Of a stretch of 64,000 nt of DNA, positions 32,860-45,290 are shown piece after piece. Both the position numbers and the translations under genes were made by a program. Source of the stretch: Trematomus loennbergii (lineage: Eukaryota > Chordata > Actinopteri > Perciformes > Nototheniidae); the NCBI GenBank assembly GCA_012861695.1, contig JAAOOA010000484.1, positions 95,001-159,000 on the forward strand, in the 5' to 3' direction. The notes under the pieces are model-generated. The model did no database searches. It saw nothing but the letters and a program-made list of their open reading frames with translations, and was not told where the DNA came from. How positions within the stretch are numbered: the first letter of the stretch is position 1; each line of letters begins with the position of its first letter.

Positions 32860-33720
32860 AAAAAAAGGAGGCAAAGTTTGACATGTCCTTCAGGTGATGT
32901 GATTTAAAGCGACGTAACTTTCTTACCTCGTTAATGCAAACTAAACTTATGTTTCCAAGGTTTTATATCTGAACGTTGGCAAAGAGGACATGAATCATTA
33001 GTTTTTCCATTCACTAATCTTATATGAGGTTATTACACACGATTACACAACCATCCACAAGTCACACTTTCCACTCTGGGTTGACACATAATCGATGTCC
33101 CTCTTTGGAAACAAGCAAATAATCACTCACTAAGTGAAACAGGAGGATCGTGCAGTGCCTGTACGGGCTGTAACTAACAGATAGAAGACAAGGTAACAGG
33201 AGTGGGAGAGGACTGGCTTCTTCTGCAGAGAAAACAGCAGCGCTTGGAAGGACACTCCTGCGTGACAACCCTCTGCAAATATGATTTCCCCAGTCAAAAG
33301 AGAAATGACTCAAATCTAAAGCACATTTATTGTATTTTTTGTATCTACTATTTGTTCCTATGTCTTAGTACCTATCTGTGATTCACCGTGTTTTTCTGGG
33401 AGTGGTTGAGATCACGAGGAAAAAATGTCACCGTCCACAAACCTGTCCAACTGAGGAATCATACTTTGAAACATAAAGAAACCAAGAGACTAAGAGCTGT
33501 GATTTTATTATTGTCGTAAAAAGCAGTGGCACGTTTCTCTGACAACTGCACTAACTTGTGTTCCTTTTGAAATGGGGTAATAATGACTCCTTCTGTGTTT
33601 CTGATTGATAAAGTAAAGCTTGTTCTGCTTCTTGTTAGTTTTTTGGATGCAGAGTTTTTATTCTCATCTGTGCAGCAACTGGAGTTCAGATTAACGACCG
33701 AGCCGAGAGCCACGTCTGCA
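32860..33720. other. Part of intron 16, no gene seen
   Basis: No recognisable exon, RNA gene or transposon end. Ordinary AT-rich intronic DNA. Confidence 0.5.
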
Positions 33721-36700
33721 CAGGAATACTTATTACTTTGACTTCTTACATTTTGAACCCAAATACATGTACTTTCTACTTCTTACATGTTGAACCCAAA
33801 TACCTGTACTTTCTACTTCTTACATGTTGAACACAAATACCTGTACTTTCTACTTCTTACATGTTGAACACAAATACCTGTACTTTCTACTTCTTACATG
33901 TTGAACACAAATACCTGTACTTTCTACTTCTTACATGTTGAACACAAATACCTGTACTTTCTACTTCTTACATGTTGAACACAAATACCTGTACTTTCTA
34001 CTTCTTACATGTTGAACACAAATACCTGTACTTTCTACTTCTTACATGTTGAACACAAATACCTGTACTTTCTACTTCTTACATGTTGAACACAAATACC
34101 TGTACTTTCTACTTCTTACATGTTGAACACAAATACCTGTACTTTCTACTTCTTACACTTTGAACACAAATACCTGTACTTTCTACTTCTTACATGTTGA
34201 ACACAAATACCTGTACTTTCTACTTCTTACATGTTGAACACAAATACCTGTACTTTCTACTTCTTACATGTTGAACCCAAATACCTGTACTTTCTACTTC
34301 TTACATGTTGAACTCAAATACCTGTACTTTCTACTTCTTACATGTTGAACACAAATACCTGTACTTTCTACTTCTTACATGTTGAACACAAATACCTGTA
34401 CTTTCTACTTCTTACATGTTGAACACAAATACCTGTACTTTCTACTTCTTACTTGTTGAACACAATACCTGTACTTTCTACTTCTTACATGTTGAACACA
34501 AATACCTGTACTTTCTACTTCTTACATGTTGAACCCAAATACCTGTACTTTCTACTTCTTACATGTTGAACACAAATACCTGTACTTTCTACTTCTTACA
34601 TGTTGAACACAAATACCTGTACTTTCTACTTCTTACATGTTGAACACAAATACCTGTACTTTCTACTTCTTACATGTTGAACACAAATACCTGTACTTTC
34701 TACTTCTTACACTTTGAACACAAATACCTGTACTTTCTACTTCTTACATGTTGAACACAAATACCTGTACTTTCTACTTCTTACATGTTGAACACAAATA
34801 CCTGTACTTTCTACTTCTTACACTTTGAACACAAATACCTGTACTTTCTACTTCTTACATGTTGAACACAAATACCTGTACTTTCTACTTCTTACATGTT
34901 GAACACAAATACCTGTACTTTCTACTTCTTACATGTTGAACCCAAATACCTGTACTTTCTACTTCTTACATGTTGAACTCAATACCTGTACTTTCTACTT
35001 CTTACATGTTGAACACAAATACCTGTACTTTCTACTTCTTACATGTTGAACACAAATACCTGTACTTTCTACTTCTTACATGTTGAACACAAATACCTGT
35101 ACTTTCTACTTCTTACTTGTTGAACACAAATACCTGTACTTTCTACTTCTTACATGTTGAACACAAATACCTGTACTTTCTACTTCTTACATGTTGAACC
35201 CAAATACCTGTACTTTCTACTTCTTACATGTTGAACACAAATACCTGTACTTTCTACTTCTTACATGTTGAACACAAATACCTGTACTTTCTACTTCTTA
35301 CATGTTGAACACAAATACCTGTACTTTCTACTTCTTACATGTTGAACACAAATACCTGTACTTTCTACTTCTTACATGTTGACACAAATACCTGTACTTT
35401 CTACTTCTTACATGTTGAACACAAATACCTGTACTTTCTACTTCTCACATGTTGAACCAAATACCTGTACTTTCTACTTCTTACATGTTGAACCCAAATA
35501 CCTGTACTTTCTACTTCTTACATGTTGAACCCAAATACCTGTACTTTCTACTTCTTACATGTTGAACACAAATACCTGTACTTTCTACTTCTTACATGTT
35601 GACACAAATACCTGTACTTTCTACTTCTTACATGTTGAACCCAAATACCTGTACTTTCTACTTCTTACATGTTGAACACAAATACCTGTACTTTCTACTT
35701 CTTACATGTTGAACACAAATACCTGTACTTTCTACTTCTTACTTGTTGAACACAAATACCTGTACTTTCTACTTCTTACATGTTGAACACAAATACCTGT
35801 ACTTTCTACTTCTTACATGTTGAACACAAATACCTGTACTTTCTACTTCTTACATGTTGAACACAAATACCTGTACTTTCTACTTCTTACACTTTGAACA
35901 AATACCTGTACTTTCTACTTCTTACATGTTGAACACAAATACCTGTACTTTCTACTTCTTACATGTTGAACACAAATACCTGTACTTTCTACTTCTTACA
36001 TGTTGAACACAAATACCTGTACTTTCTACTTCTTACATGTTGAACACAAATACCTGTACTTTCTACTTCTTACATGTTGAACACAAATACCTGTACTTTC
36101 TACTTCTTACATGTTGAACACAAATACCTGTACTTTCTACTTCTCACATGTTGAACCCAAATACCTGTACTTTCTACTTCTTACATGTTGAACCCAAATA
36201 CCTGTACTTTCTACTTCTTACATGTTGAACCCAAATACCTGTACTTTCTACTTCTTACATGTTGAACACAAATACCTGTACTTTCTACTTCTTACATGTT
36301 GAACACAAATACCTGTACTTTCTACTTCTTACATGTTGAACCCAAATACCTGTACTTTCTACTTCTTACATGTTGAACCCAAATACCTGTACTTTCTACT
36401 TCTTACATGTTGAACACAAATACCTGTACTTTCTACTTCTTACATGTTGAACACAAATACCTGTACTTTCTACTTCTTACATGTTGAACCCAAATACCTG
36501 TACTTTCTACTTCTTACATGTTGAACACAAATACCTGTACTTTCTACTTCTTACATGTTGAACACAAATACCTGTACTTTCTACTTCTTACATGTTGAAC
36601 ACAAATACCTGTACTTTCTACTTCTTACATGTTGAACCCAAATACCTGTACTTTCTACTTCTTACATGTTGAACACAAATACCTGTACTTTCTACTTCTC

Positions 36701-37090
36701 TCATTTCCCAAACAGGCTGGTTCCTTTAGTTTGAATGTGTGTTTGGTGGCGTGATCATTATTATTTAGAGTCATTGCGTGCCTATTGATTTGAACACGAT
36801 CCGTGTATCCATCATTTCCTGGTCTTCTCTAAAGAAGAGGGACCAATGAAAACGTTGTCATGTTGCCGTTGTTCAGCATGGAAACATTCATTAGCTAACA
36901 ATGACATTATTGTTCTATTAATATAAAGGGAGGTCAGGTACTCTTTAAAACAGCTGCTAGTTATGGGTACTTTTTACTGAAGTACATTTCAAAGCCTCTT
37001 TACTTTGACTTGAGTAAAGAAGTTTAGTCAGTACTTCTACTTTCACCAGAGTATTTTTAAACACGAGTATCTGTACTTCTACTCCATCTC
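33721..37090 (+). mobile_element. hAT-like element with giant 37-bp VNTR (left end truncated)
   Basis: The array 33758-36708 is about 79 units of the 37-bp word TTGAACACAAATACCTGTAC, TTTCTACTTCTTACATG. It is followed by a shared unique segment (CCAAACAGGCTGGTTCCTTT, CGTGTATCCATCATTTCCTG, AACAGCTGCTAGTTATGGGT) found in three other elements, ending ACTTCTACTCCATCTCT. The right end lies about 10 bp from the exon 16 donor. Confidence 0.85.
33758..36708. repeat. 37-bp minisatellite, about 79 copies
   Basis: Units differ mostly at ACACAAAT/ACCCAAAT/ACTCAAAT and ATGTTG/CTTTG/TTGTTG. A longer block from one CTTTG variant to the next seems to recur, suggesting higher-order structure. A few units lack one base. 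Confidence 0.97.
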
Positions 37091-37099
37091 TCCACCTAC

Positions 37100-37269
37100 C
37101 CACATCCTGGCTCTTGGTCCCCTCTCTTGGTCCGTGAGTCCAGGCTCAGACAGACGGACACGGACATGCAGGTCACCTCCTTCCCCCCCGCAGGCAGTCC
37201 TTGTTAAACATGTTCACTTTCTCCGGTTCAAAGGTCAGCGTGGCCTGAATCCGCACCACGCCCCGAGAC
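37100..37269 (-). CDS. itga11: Integrin alpha exon 16 (frameshifted)
   Basis: The exon reads SRGVVRIQATLTFEPEKVNM, then FNKDCLRGG, and resumes one frame off as KEVTCMSVSVCLSLDSRTKR. It begins the thigh domain (SRPVV-like start, paired cysteines). The frame breaks at a seven-C run (37183-37189), where eight would restore it. The donor lies only about 10 bp from the end of a 3.4-kb VNTR-bearing element. Confidence 0.87.
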
Positions 37270-37679
37270 CTGAGGGGAAACGTTGAGTGTTACAACAGCA
37301 AGAGTATAATGTAGATTAGGTCAAAAGGGAGGCTGACATTTTATATAAATAAGTATGCACACATTATTAATAATTGAAAGAACAATAAATAAAACAAATA
37401 ACAGGTAAAAATGATGTAGCCGTATATTTAAAAAAAGTGACCATATAATCTTTTTTTTAAATAGCTGGTAATGTTTGCAGATTGTAATAAATTGTAAGAA
37501 ATATAAAAGGTAAATTGCACGAGAGTACATTGCACACCTGTATATTGCACAATATATAATACAATGTTTACATACAGTGTTTAGCCATAGGTTCATGTTG
37601 GGGAGTGTGTTACCGTTAAAACCTTCCCCCTTGAGATAAACATGGCAAAAACATCTTGTTGTAGTTAACGGACCGGTTA

Positions 37680-38395
37680 TTCATCAAATCAAATCAAATC
37701 AAATCAAGGTTTATTATAAAGCACATTTAAAGCGATTTTTGGTCGGGCCAAAGTGCTGTACATGTAATACTACAATCACATAAAAACACATTTCTATAAG
37801 CACAATAAAAGACAATAATTACAACAGATATTTTAAAAGAAAACACAGGGAAAAGTCAGGAGTCGTGCTCCTCTGACTAGAAGGCCAGGGAGAAGAAGTG
37901 TGTCTTAAGAGTAATTTAAAAACCCCTAGGGTCTGGGCCGACCTCACATGGAGGGGCAGAGTGTTCCAGAGCCTAGGGCCAGCTGCTGAGAAGGCTCGGT
38001 GCCCTCTGGTTTTTGAGCCTGGTCTTGGGCACTACGCAGCAGCTGGTCAGCAGACCTTAAAGCTCTGGCTGGGGTGTAGCGCTGGAGGAGTTCAGCTATA
38101 TAGGCCGGATCCAGCCCATTTAGGGCTTTGAAAACAAATAAAAGGAGTTTAAAATCTATTCTGAACCGAACTGGAAGCCAGTGTAATGAGGCCAGAATAG
38201 GGGTGATGTGGTCACGCTTTTGTGGCCAGTCAGCAAACGTGCAGCTGCGTTTTGGACTAGCTGCAGGCGTTTAATTGACGCCTGGTCCATACCCACGTAC
38301 AGAGCGTTGCAGTAGTCCATCCTCGAGGTAACAAAGGCATTAATAACCCTTTCCAGGTCTTTAAAAGATAAAAACGACTTAGTCTTGGCCAATAG
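37680..38395 (-). pseudogene. L2-like LINE 3' fragment
   Basis: Minus-strand reading gives AKTKSFLSFKDLERVINAFV, TSRMDYCNALYVGMDQASIK and RLQLVQNAAARLLTGHKS, the L2 polymerase C-terminus, and downstream remnants (RAFSAAGP). The tail is (ATTTG)n, plus-strand AAATC repeats at 37684-37707. Confidence 0.85.
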
Positions 38396-38447
38396 TCGTA
38401 TTTGATCTTACAAAGCATGTCTTCTTTCATACTAGTGGGTAGGTTGG

Positions 38448-38581
<134 letters not shown>

Positions 38582-38585
38582 TCAC

Positions 38586-38715
38586 CACACGATGACAGCA
38601 GCTCCCAGAGCTCCCACTGCCAGGTCCACCAGTCCGTCTCCGTTAGCGTCCAGAACTCCATGGAGGCTCTGCCCGAAGTACTGGAGACCGGAAGAGAGTC
38701 CGGCTGCAGAACGCG
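38586..38715 (-). CDS. itga11: Integrin alpha exon 15 (Ca2+ loop)
   Basis: The exon reads AGLSSGLQYFGQSLHGVLDA, then NGDGLVDLAVGALGAAVIVW, the last propeller blade with loop DANGDGLVD. The donor GTGAGACACA is followed by about 130 bp of (CA)n on the coding strand. The acceptor is ambiguous: with AG at 38716-38717 the incoming phase from exon 14 does not match. Confidence 0.85.
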
Positions 38716-38965
38716 CTGCGAAAGGGTCATTCATTTATCTATTTATCGAAATTCTGACTTTAGTCACAGAAGTCAGAGAAACGATCGGAGTTCTGAGAAA
38801 ACAATTGGGAATTCTATAACTAGATTTCCGAATAATGTTCTTTTGGTCAGATGTAAAACAAATTCACATCCTATTCCGTAGATTTTGGATTCTGAGAGAA
38901 GTTTTAACATCTGGACAAACGAGAAACACATGCTGGTCCTTATGATTGTTTAATCGTTAACAGAT

Positions 38966-40175
38966 ATTACCGTTTCCTGTCTGTACTGGTGTTGGACGTT
39001 CTGTAGATGGACTTCATTGAAACGGGAAACACATGCAACTGGTTCTGATGATTTTTAAATATTTACCCAGAGACGGCAAAAGTACATCCTTTACTCAAGT
39101 AGAAGTACAGATACTGGTGTTTAAAATACTCTGGTGAAAGTAGAAGTACTGACTAAACTTCTTTACTCAAGTCAAAGTAAAGAGGGCTTTGAAATGTACT
39201 TCAGTAAAAAGTACCCATAACTAGCAGCTGTTTTAAAGAGTACCTGACCTCCCTTTATATTAATAGAACAATAATGTCATTGTTAGCTAATGAATGTTTC
39301 CATGCTGAACAACGGCAACATGACAACGTTTTCATTGGTCCCTCTTCTTTAGAGAAGACCAGGAAATGATGATACACGGATCGTGTTCAAATCAATAGCA
39401 CGCAATGACTCTAAATAATAATGATCACGCCACCAAACACACATTCAGACTAAAGGAACCAGCCTGTTTGGAAAATGTGAGAAGTATAAAGTACAGTATT
39501 TGGGTTCAACATGTAAGAAGTAGAAAGTACAGGTATTTGGGTTCAACATGTAGAGTAGAAAGTACAGGTATTTGGGTTCAACATGTAAGAAGTAGAAAGT
39601 ACAGGTATTTGGGTTCAACATGTAAGAAGTAGAAAGTACAGGTATTTGGGTTCAAATGTAAGAAGTAGAAGTTCAGGTATTTGTGTTCAACATGTGAAAG
39701 TAGAAAGTACAGGTATTTGAGTTCAACATGTAAGAAGTAGAAAGTACAGGTATTTGTGTTCAACATGTAAGAAGTAGAAAGTACAGTATTTGAGTTCAAC
39801 ATGTAAGAAGTAGAAAGTACAGGTATTTGTGTTCAACAAGTAAGAAGTAGAAAGTACAGGTATTTGTGTTCAACAAGTAAGAAGTAGAAAGTAAAAAGTC
39901 GTCAGAAAAATAAGTAGTGGAGTAAAGTACTGATACCAGAAACATGTACTTAAGTACAGTAACAGAGTATTTGTACTCCACTACTTCCCACCTCTGTATT
40001 TACCAGAGATGAGCGTTTCCTGTCTGTACTGGTGTTGGACGGTTCTGTAGATGTACTTTATTGAAATGGGAAACACATGCTGGTCCTGATGATTGTCTAA
40101 TATTTATATTTATATTAGAGATGAGCGTTACCTGTCTGAAGCGGTGTTGGAGGGTCTTCTGTGTCCGTAGAAGAC
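38966..40175. repeat. itga11: Degenerate tandem copies of the exon 14 donor region
   Basis: CGTTTCCTGTCTGTACTGGT, then GTTGGAC and GTTCTGTAGATG occur at about 38969 and 40014, and the real exon border CGTTACCTGTCTGAAGCGGT is at 40126. Flanking GGAAACACATGCTGGTCCT words are repeated too. An 8-bp target-duplicating element separates copies one and two. Confidence 0.65.
39068..39996 (-). mobile_element. hAT-like element with 37-bp VNTR (about 11 units), complete
   Basis: Ends CAGAGACGGCAAAAGTACAT (left) and CCCACCTCTG (right) are inverted and exactly flanked by TATTTACC at 39060-39067 and 39997-40004, an 8-bp target-site duplication as expected for hAT. The array is at about 39480-39895. This copy defines the family borders. 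Confidence 0.9.
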
Positions 40176-40334
40176 GTACAGCGCCCCCTGGTGGTCGTCC
40201 TCCAGCGGCGCGCCCACCACCAGTTCCCTGAACCCGTCCCCGTTCATGTCTGGAATCTGAGCCAGCGCCGAGCCGAGGCGGGCGTTCTGAGAGCGGTCGG
40301 ACACCTGCAGCGCCCCCTGCAGGACGAACGAGGT
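40132..40334 (-). CDS. itga11: Integrin alpha exon 14 (Ca2+ loop)
   Basis: The exon reads TSFVLQGALQVSDRSQNARL, then GSALAQIPDMNGDGFRELVV and GAPLEDDHQGALYVFYGHRR, ending near SNTASDR. DMNGDGFRE is the next propeller calcium loop. Frame intact. Degenerate copies of its 3' border and donor occur further into the intron, near 40008 and 38966. Confidence 0.93.
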
Positions 40335-40419
40335 CTGCAGGGACAGGGTCAATCTGTTCTGAATATCTGCTCGTGAATATGCTTCTGTAGTGTGTACTTG
40401 CGTGTATGCACTGAGCCTT

Positions 40420-40431
40420 TGTGTGTGTGTG

Positions 40432-40468
<37 letters not shown>

Positions 40469-40572
40469 CGTGCGGCGTGCGTGTGCGTGTGCTGTGCGTG
40501 CGTGCGTGTGTGTGTGCGCGTGTGTGTGCGTGTGCGTGTGCGCGTGCGTGTGTGTGGTGTGTGTGTGTGTAC
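40420..40572. repeat. (GT)n/(GCGT)n microsatellite at exon 13 donor
   Basis: GT repeats with GCGTGC variants abut the exon 13 donor. The intron starts GTACACACAC on the coding strand. Confidence 0.95.
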
Positions 40573-40715
40573 CTGTGGTGTGACAGTGTAGATGTAGACC
40601 CTCCCCGTCTCCCAGCCCTGGCTGTAGAACATCGGCGCTGCGACCACCAGGACGTCTGTCTGTCCGTCATCGTCTACGTCCATCGATATAAAACACTGCC
40701 GAAATATGAGCCGAT
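40573..40715 (-). CDS. itga11: Integrin alpha exon 13 (Ca2+ loop, frameshifted)
   Basis: The exon begins IGSYFGSVLY and continues one frame off as MDVDDDGQTDVLVVAAPMFY, then SQGWETGRVYIYTVTPQ. DVDDDGQTD is an FG-GAP calcium-binding loop. One base appears missing near 40684. The donor GTACACACAC enters a (CA)n repeat at once. Confidence 0.9.
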
Positions 40716-41212
40716 CTGAAAAAGGAATGAAAACTTCAGAAATAATCAACATTCACATTACGTTGATGTATACTGTTTATAAGAGCAGTGTGACGTTTCA
40801 GTCGTTGGAAACGTACCTAAAATGTTGAATGTTCTTATTTGAACAATGTGATCACATGACTCCTTCTGATGTTACAGATCTGCTGTAAGCTAACTAGCTA
40901 ACGTAGCTCGGCTGTCACAAGGACCGATACAGGAGAACTGCCCACTGCAATAACACTGCAATAAATCACCTCTGAGAACTCTCTGCTCATAGCTTCTCTT
41001 GGAACAACCACGTTGTACATTTTACATTTATATAATCTGTTCAATATTTAATATTTAATATGAATATTCCTTCTGTCATATATTTATGTATATATATATT
41101 GTATAAATTCAACATGTATATTTTGTACTTTCTTGATTATTTCTAGTCTTTGAATTTTTATTGTATCGTACATTGCCTTGTCTTCTTACTGTATGTTGCT
41201 GTAACACAACAA

Positions 41213-41236
41213 TTTCCACCTTATCTTATCTTATCG
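41213..41236 (+). mobile_element. Retroposon (TTATC)n tail
   Basis: ATTTCCACCTTATCTTATCT ends an AT-rich stretch (40990-41236) similar in style to 22780-22962. Weak evidence beyond the tail. Confidence 0.4.
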
Positions 41237-41592
41237 TAGCTAACCTAGTCATTCAGATATACTGATGAACACTTACAGTTATGAGACGACTAACTCTGAG
41301 ACAGAGACAGTTGCTTTATAATCCCCCCAAAATATTTTTTGGGGGGTCAAATTTTATTTTCTCGCCAACAGTGTCCCTTGGTCTCCGTTGTGTTTTGAGC
41401 ATCATGCAGCGTTTGTATTTGCACCTGTAGGCCACCGTATTTGTCTCTTTCACTGTCAACACTAAACTTTTTTTCTGGACTCTTTGAAGTTCAATATTAT
41501 CAAATATTTCACTTCATGAAATGTACAGAACTCTCAGGGAGAACACCCTCATTCTGGAGACAACCATGTGTCACACATATGTGAATACAAAA

Positions 41593-41735
<143 letters not shown>

Positions 41736-41737
41736 AC

Positions 41738-41885
41738 CTGCTCTCCCAGTAGCGCCTGTAGGATGGTCAGGTTTCCGGTGTTTTTTCAGCGTGAACAATG
41801 ACCTTCCCGGTGTGGTTGAACCTCGGTGCTCCGGCCACGTAGAGCTGAGCGCCGCGAGAGGAAATGAGGGAACCAACCGAATAAC
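41738..41885 (-). CDS. itga11: Integrin alpha exon 12 (frameshifted)
   Basis: The exon starts GYSVGSLISSRGAQLYVAGA, then PRFNHTGKVI, and ends in a different frame with FTLKNTGNLTILQALLGEQ. The frame changes between about 41781 and 41800, which includes a six-T run at 41781-41786. The donor GTCTCACACA runs straight into a (CA)n intron start. Confidence 0.87.
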
Positions 41886-42442
41886 CTGAGACCAGAACAC
41901 GCACACAAACAGTACGAAGATCAAGAACTTTATTCATATGTTTCTTTCCCTTAGTTTTCCAGTTACCCCAATACTGAAGTACAACTAGTTGAAAAGTGCA
42001 AAGAAAAACTATTTCACGTTCTTTGTTTGGCTTTTCAATATTTTCTGATACGCATATTTTTATTTTTCGTATGTACTAGCAAAAATGTGTCTCCCAAGTG
42101 TTTTCATAGTTAACTTGAATTTTGGATGTGCCTTGCTAGCCAATTTAGCCGGCTAGCTGTGGCGTTAGCTGGTGACATATTGTTTGCAAAGCTAATGGTT
42201 CTTTGGTCCTACCTCCTGCCAAGCTCTACCCTTTTGTCGAATCATTTATGCCCCAAAGAAACTCAAATTTGAAGTTGGAAATACCAAAGAAACTTCAAAA
42301 CGGTCGTCTACAGACCAATGGATGACGTCATGTTGGCTTCATCAGTCAGTCTGTGGTTTTTGCAGCTGGACACACACACATATATATATATCACTTTTTA
42401 CAGACAGTTTATGGGAACTTCACAGAAGCAGAGGTTTGTTAC

Positions 42443-42585
42443 CCAGATAGGCTCCATGGTTCTTCAGCTCTTCTGGAAACTCGTCCTTATAGGAGGACTT
42501 TGGTGGAACCACCTTCCCGTGTTTTTTCTTTCAGCACGGCACCGTTCCAGTCGTAGGCGCCAACCGCCCCGAGCAAAACGCCATC
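42443..42585 (-). CDS. itga11: Integrin alpha exon 11 (frameshifted)
   Basis: The exon starts DGVLLGAVGAYDWNGAVLK in one frame and ends in another with HGKVVPPKSSYKDEFPEELK and NHGAYLG. The switch falls at a six-T run (plus strand 42522-42527), where five would restore the frame. Both halves match the integrin propeller. Donor GTAACA. Confidence 0.88.
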
Positions 42586-42960
42586 CTGAGGGAATACAGA
42601 TCTGTTAATGAACTCAAAGAGAGACCTGTTATTTCTGTATAAATAATCTGTCTGTGACTCAAAGTTTGGACCTAGTTTGGGAACGTCACTCTGGCGCTCG
42701 TTAAATCCAGAAATGAAGTGCGTTGAGTCATGCTCTCTACGGGCCTCAGTAGATGACCCAATCTTTGGCGACTTTCTGCAGGATCTGACCCTGGATCTGC
42801 AGACTCACTGTGAAATATGACGTGTCGTCATGCTGCAGGAGGGAGAGGAGGATGGATCTCCTGCACAGTGACTCTTCCAACAATTCGTCTGTTTTCCACA
42901 TCAGTCTGACTCGAGTTCTTACCTTTTAATCCCTCGGAGCAGGAAACACATTGCATATTT
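42586..42960. other. Part of intron 10, no gene seen
   Basis: No exon or element border recognised. Contains repeated TGCAGGA words only. Confidence 0.45.
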
Positions 42961-42962
42961 GT

Positions 42963-42976
42963 CTGTGTGTGTGTGT

Positions 42977-43039
<63 letters not shown>

Positions 43040-43058
43040 TGTGTGTGTGTGTGTCTGT

Positions 43059-43092
<34 letters not shown>

Positions 43093-43159
43093 TGTGTGGT
43101 GTTTGTGTGTTGTGTGTGTGTGTGTGTGTGTGTGTGTTTGTGTGTGTGTTGTTTGTGTG

Positions 43160-43195
<36 letters not shown>

Positions 43196-43200
43196 TGGTT

Positions 43201-43234
<34 letters not shown>

Positions 43235-43265
43235 GTGTGTGTGTTGTGGTGTGTGTGTGTGTGTG

Positions 43266-43312
<47 letters not shown>

Positions 43313-43327
43313 GTGTGTGTGTGTGTT
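42963..43327. repeat. (GT)n microsatellite, 365 bp
   Basis: Compound GT repeat with GTTGTG, GTTTGT and TCTGTG variants in intron 10. Confidence 0.95.
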
Positions 43328-43990
43328 GGCAGCTTCACGGTCAGGAAAACCATCTGCTCTGTGTTACACATAGAAAGTTTCCACGACACCATTAATCTCC
43401 CTCACGTTGGCGCTGAGACAAATATGACTTTCCCTGGACCAGAAGCAACAGAAGTATTTCTAGAAGCTTCTCATCTTCAGCTTCAGACTTCTGCAAGACT
43501 CAAACTGAGAGAGAAAGTTTAGCGTTCAACTGTTTCTTTCTCCTGGAGTCAGATTCAATAAATACACGACTCGTCGCCTGCTGACTTCATTGGATCACAG
43601 TTTTGTTTTACTGAAGGAAACTCTGTTTATTTGACCAACATCAAGTATAAACCTAAACTGGCCAAGACTCTGTCCTATAGAAATACAGTTCAATCTAGAT
43701 CTTGGGAATAAAAGATGATACAATTATCACTACTAAAGAAAACTCTACCCAAAGAAGGAGTCCAATTTAGAAAGAACAGTGAGTTAGAAACATCAAGAGA
43801 ATCTCTGAGATCTGAAACACAGATTTCAGACACCAAATCAAATCACACATGAAGGTACACCAACCTTTACATCGATCAATAGTGGGAATAAATTAAGATT
43901 AGCTTCGTTATCACATCACCTTAAAAACACAGCAACTGTAAGTTAGTGATACCCTTACATAAGGACGTACATTTGACCATGATTTCACTC
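43328..43990. other. Part of intron 10, no gene seen
   Basis: Ordinary intronic DNA. No exon or transposon structure recognised. Confidence 0.5.
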
Positions 43991-43992
43991 AC

Positions 43993-44057
43993 TTTGACTA
44001 AATGTGAGGAGAAACCCGCCTGAGCCATCTGCAGACCGAACCGTCGACCCTGACTTC
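43993..44057 (-). CDS. itga11: Integrin alpha exon 10
   Basis: This 65-bp exon reads GSQGRRFGLQMAQAGFSSHL followed by VK. The FGLxMxQxGFSSH pattern returns the chain from the I domain to the propeller. Acceptor CAG, donor GTGAGT. Frame intact. Confidence 0.9.
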
Positions 44058-44208
44058 CTGCAGAACAAACACAGACAACATCTTCTGTAACTTTCACATT
44101 TTAATATAATAACTTTACATTTAAGATCTTTAAGAGCTTTACATTACATATCTTACTATATTAGACATGTAACAATGAATACTGAATGAATACCCACTGG
44201 AGCATATT

Positions 44209-44700
44209 AAAGGGGACCTATCATGCAAAATGCACTTGTGTACGTCTTTTCTACATGAATAGTGTCCCGGTGTTCAGGGAACTCACCAAGTGTCAGAAAA
44301 CACAACCCTCTCTATTTTCCTCCATACCCAAATCTCTAAAAAAGGGGCTGCAACGGATCTGATAAAAACTGATCCAGATTTGAACACTGTCCTGACGTTA
44401 GACGGTGGCGCTACGGCTATTGGGCCAACTCTCCACCTATCAGGAGGAGACAGCCACGGCCATTGCCGTTCGAAAGCGCTGGAGACGCTGTAGTACATAT
44501 GCCAGGCCTGTAGGTGGTGCTGTTCTCACTGAATCAGCCCTTGCTAAAACAGAGCTAGAAATTGTCAAATTAAGCGAAATGAGGCATGGCTAAAATGCAT
44601 GATCTGTTTGGTATTTTGAAAAAAAAAAAGTATAAATATGCCTTATATAGGTATGGCCCTACACTATATTATTCAAATATAGCATGATAGGTCCACTTTA
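44209..44700 (+). mobile_element. Non-autonomous element with AAAGGGGACCTATCATGC ends
   Basis: Left TAAAGGGGACCTATCATGCA and right GCATGATAGGTCCACTTTA are inverted. The interior includes one 54-bp-type unit (CTTTTCTACATGAATAGTGT, CCCGGTGTTCAGGG, AACTCACCAAGTG) and GCTGGAGACGCTGTAGTACA, the latter shared with 14470-14520. Confidence 0.75.
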
Positions 44701-44703
44701 AGT

Positions 44704-45082
44704 TAAAGGTGGGGTAGGTCATTTTGGAGAAACCAGCTTGAGATCGCTAGAATTTGAAAATACACAACCAGAAAAAATCTGCCACTTCCTTACAGAGCCC
44801 CTCCTCCAACACACACGAACGCCACATGACCAATGAGGGCACGAGATAAGTTTGTGCACAGATGGAAGGCTGACAGGCAGGTAGGCCATCCAGTTATTTT
44901 AGCCGGGCCGGCTCAGATGATTGGTCGTGCTTTTTACAGTACTACGGCTTCCACAGGTGAATTTTCTTTATGTATTTATTGTCAAAGTATTTAATATATT
45001 CATCGGGATGTTAAGAGCATTCCATGGAATATAACAAAAAGTGTTTCTGAAATAAATTACATACCCCACTTTTAAGTTAATA
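44704..45082. mobile_element. Non-autonomous DNA transposon, copy 2 (AGGTGGGGTAGGT ends)
   Basis: An inverted relative of 1508-1893, flanked by TAAGTTAA on both sides (about 44699-44706 and 45073-45080), an 8-bp target duplication that supports a hAT origin. It sits immediately beside the element at 44209-44700. Confidence 0.8.
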
Positions 45083-45290
45083 AAACTCTTTAAATGGTCA
45101 CACCAGTAGTGCCGATCCCACTGAGGATCAACAGCTCGTTGCAGTTCTAAGTTTCTGTTTTGGTATCTAACTAACTTCTGTACTTTCTGCAATATTCCAA
45201 AATCACATGGAGAAATCCCATTGGACCAGGGAGATGTTGCCTTCAGGGTGGGTTACAAGCGGTTTAGTATTTCAGAATCACATCCCTAAC

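Noticed and set aside
33758..36708. CRISPR-like regular array
   Set aside because: Units are directly contiguous with no unique spacers, and the DNA is clearly vertebrate. It is a minisatellite.
42951..43522. Cys/Val-rich frames of up to 187 codons
   Set aside because: They are readings of a (GT)n microsatellite, as are similar frames at 38.4, 40.4, 41.5, 51.2 and 52.0 kb.
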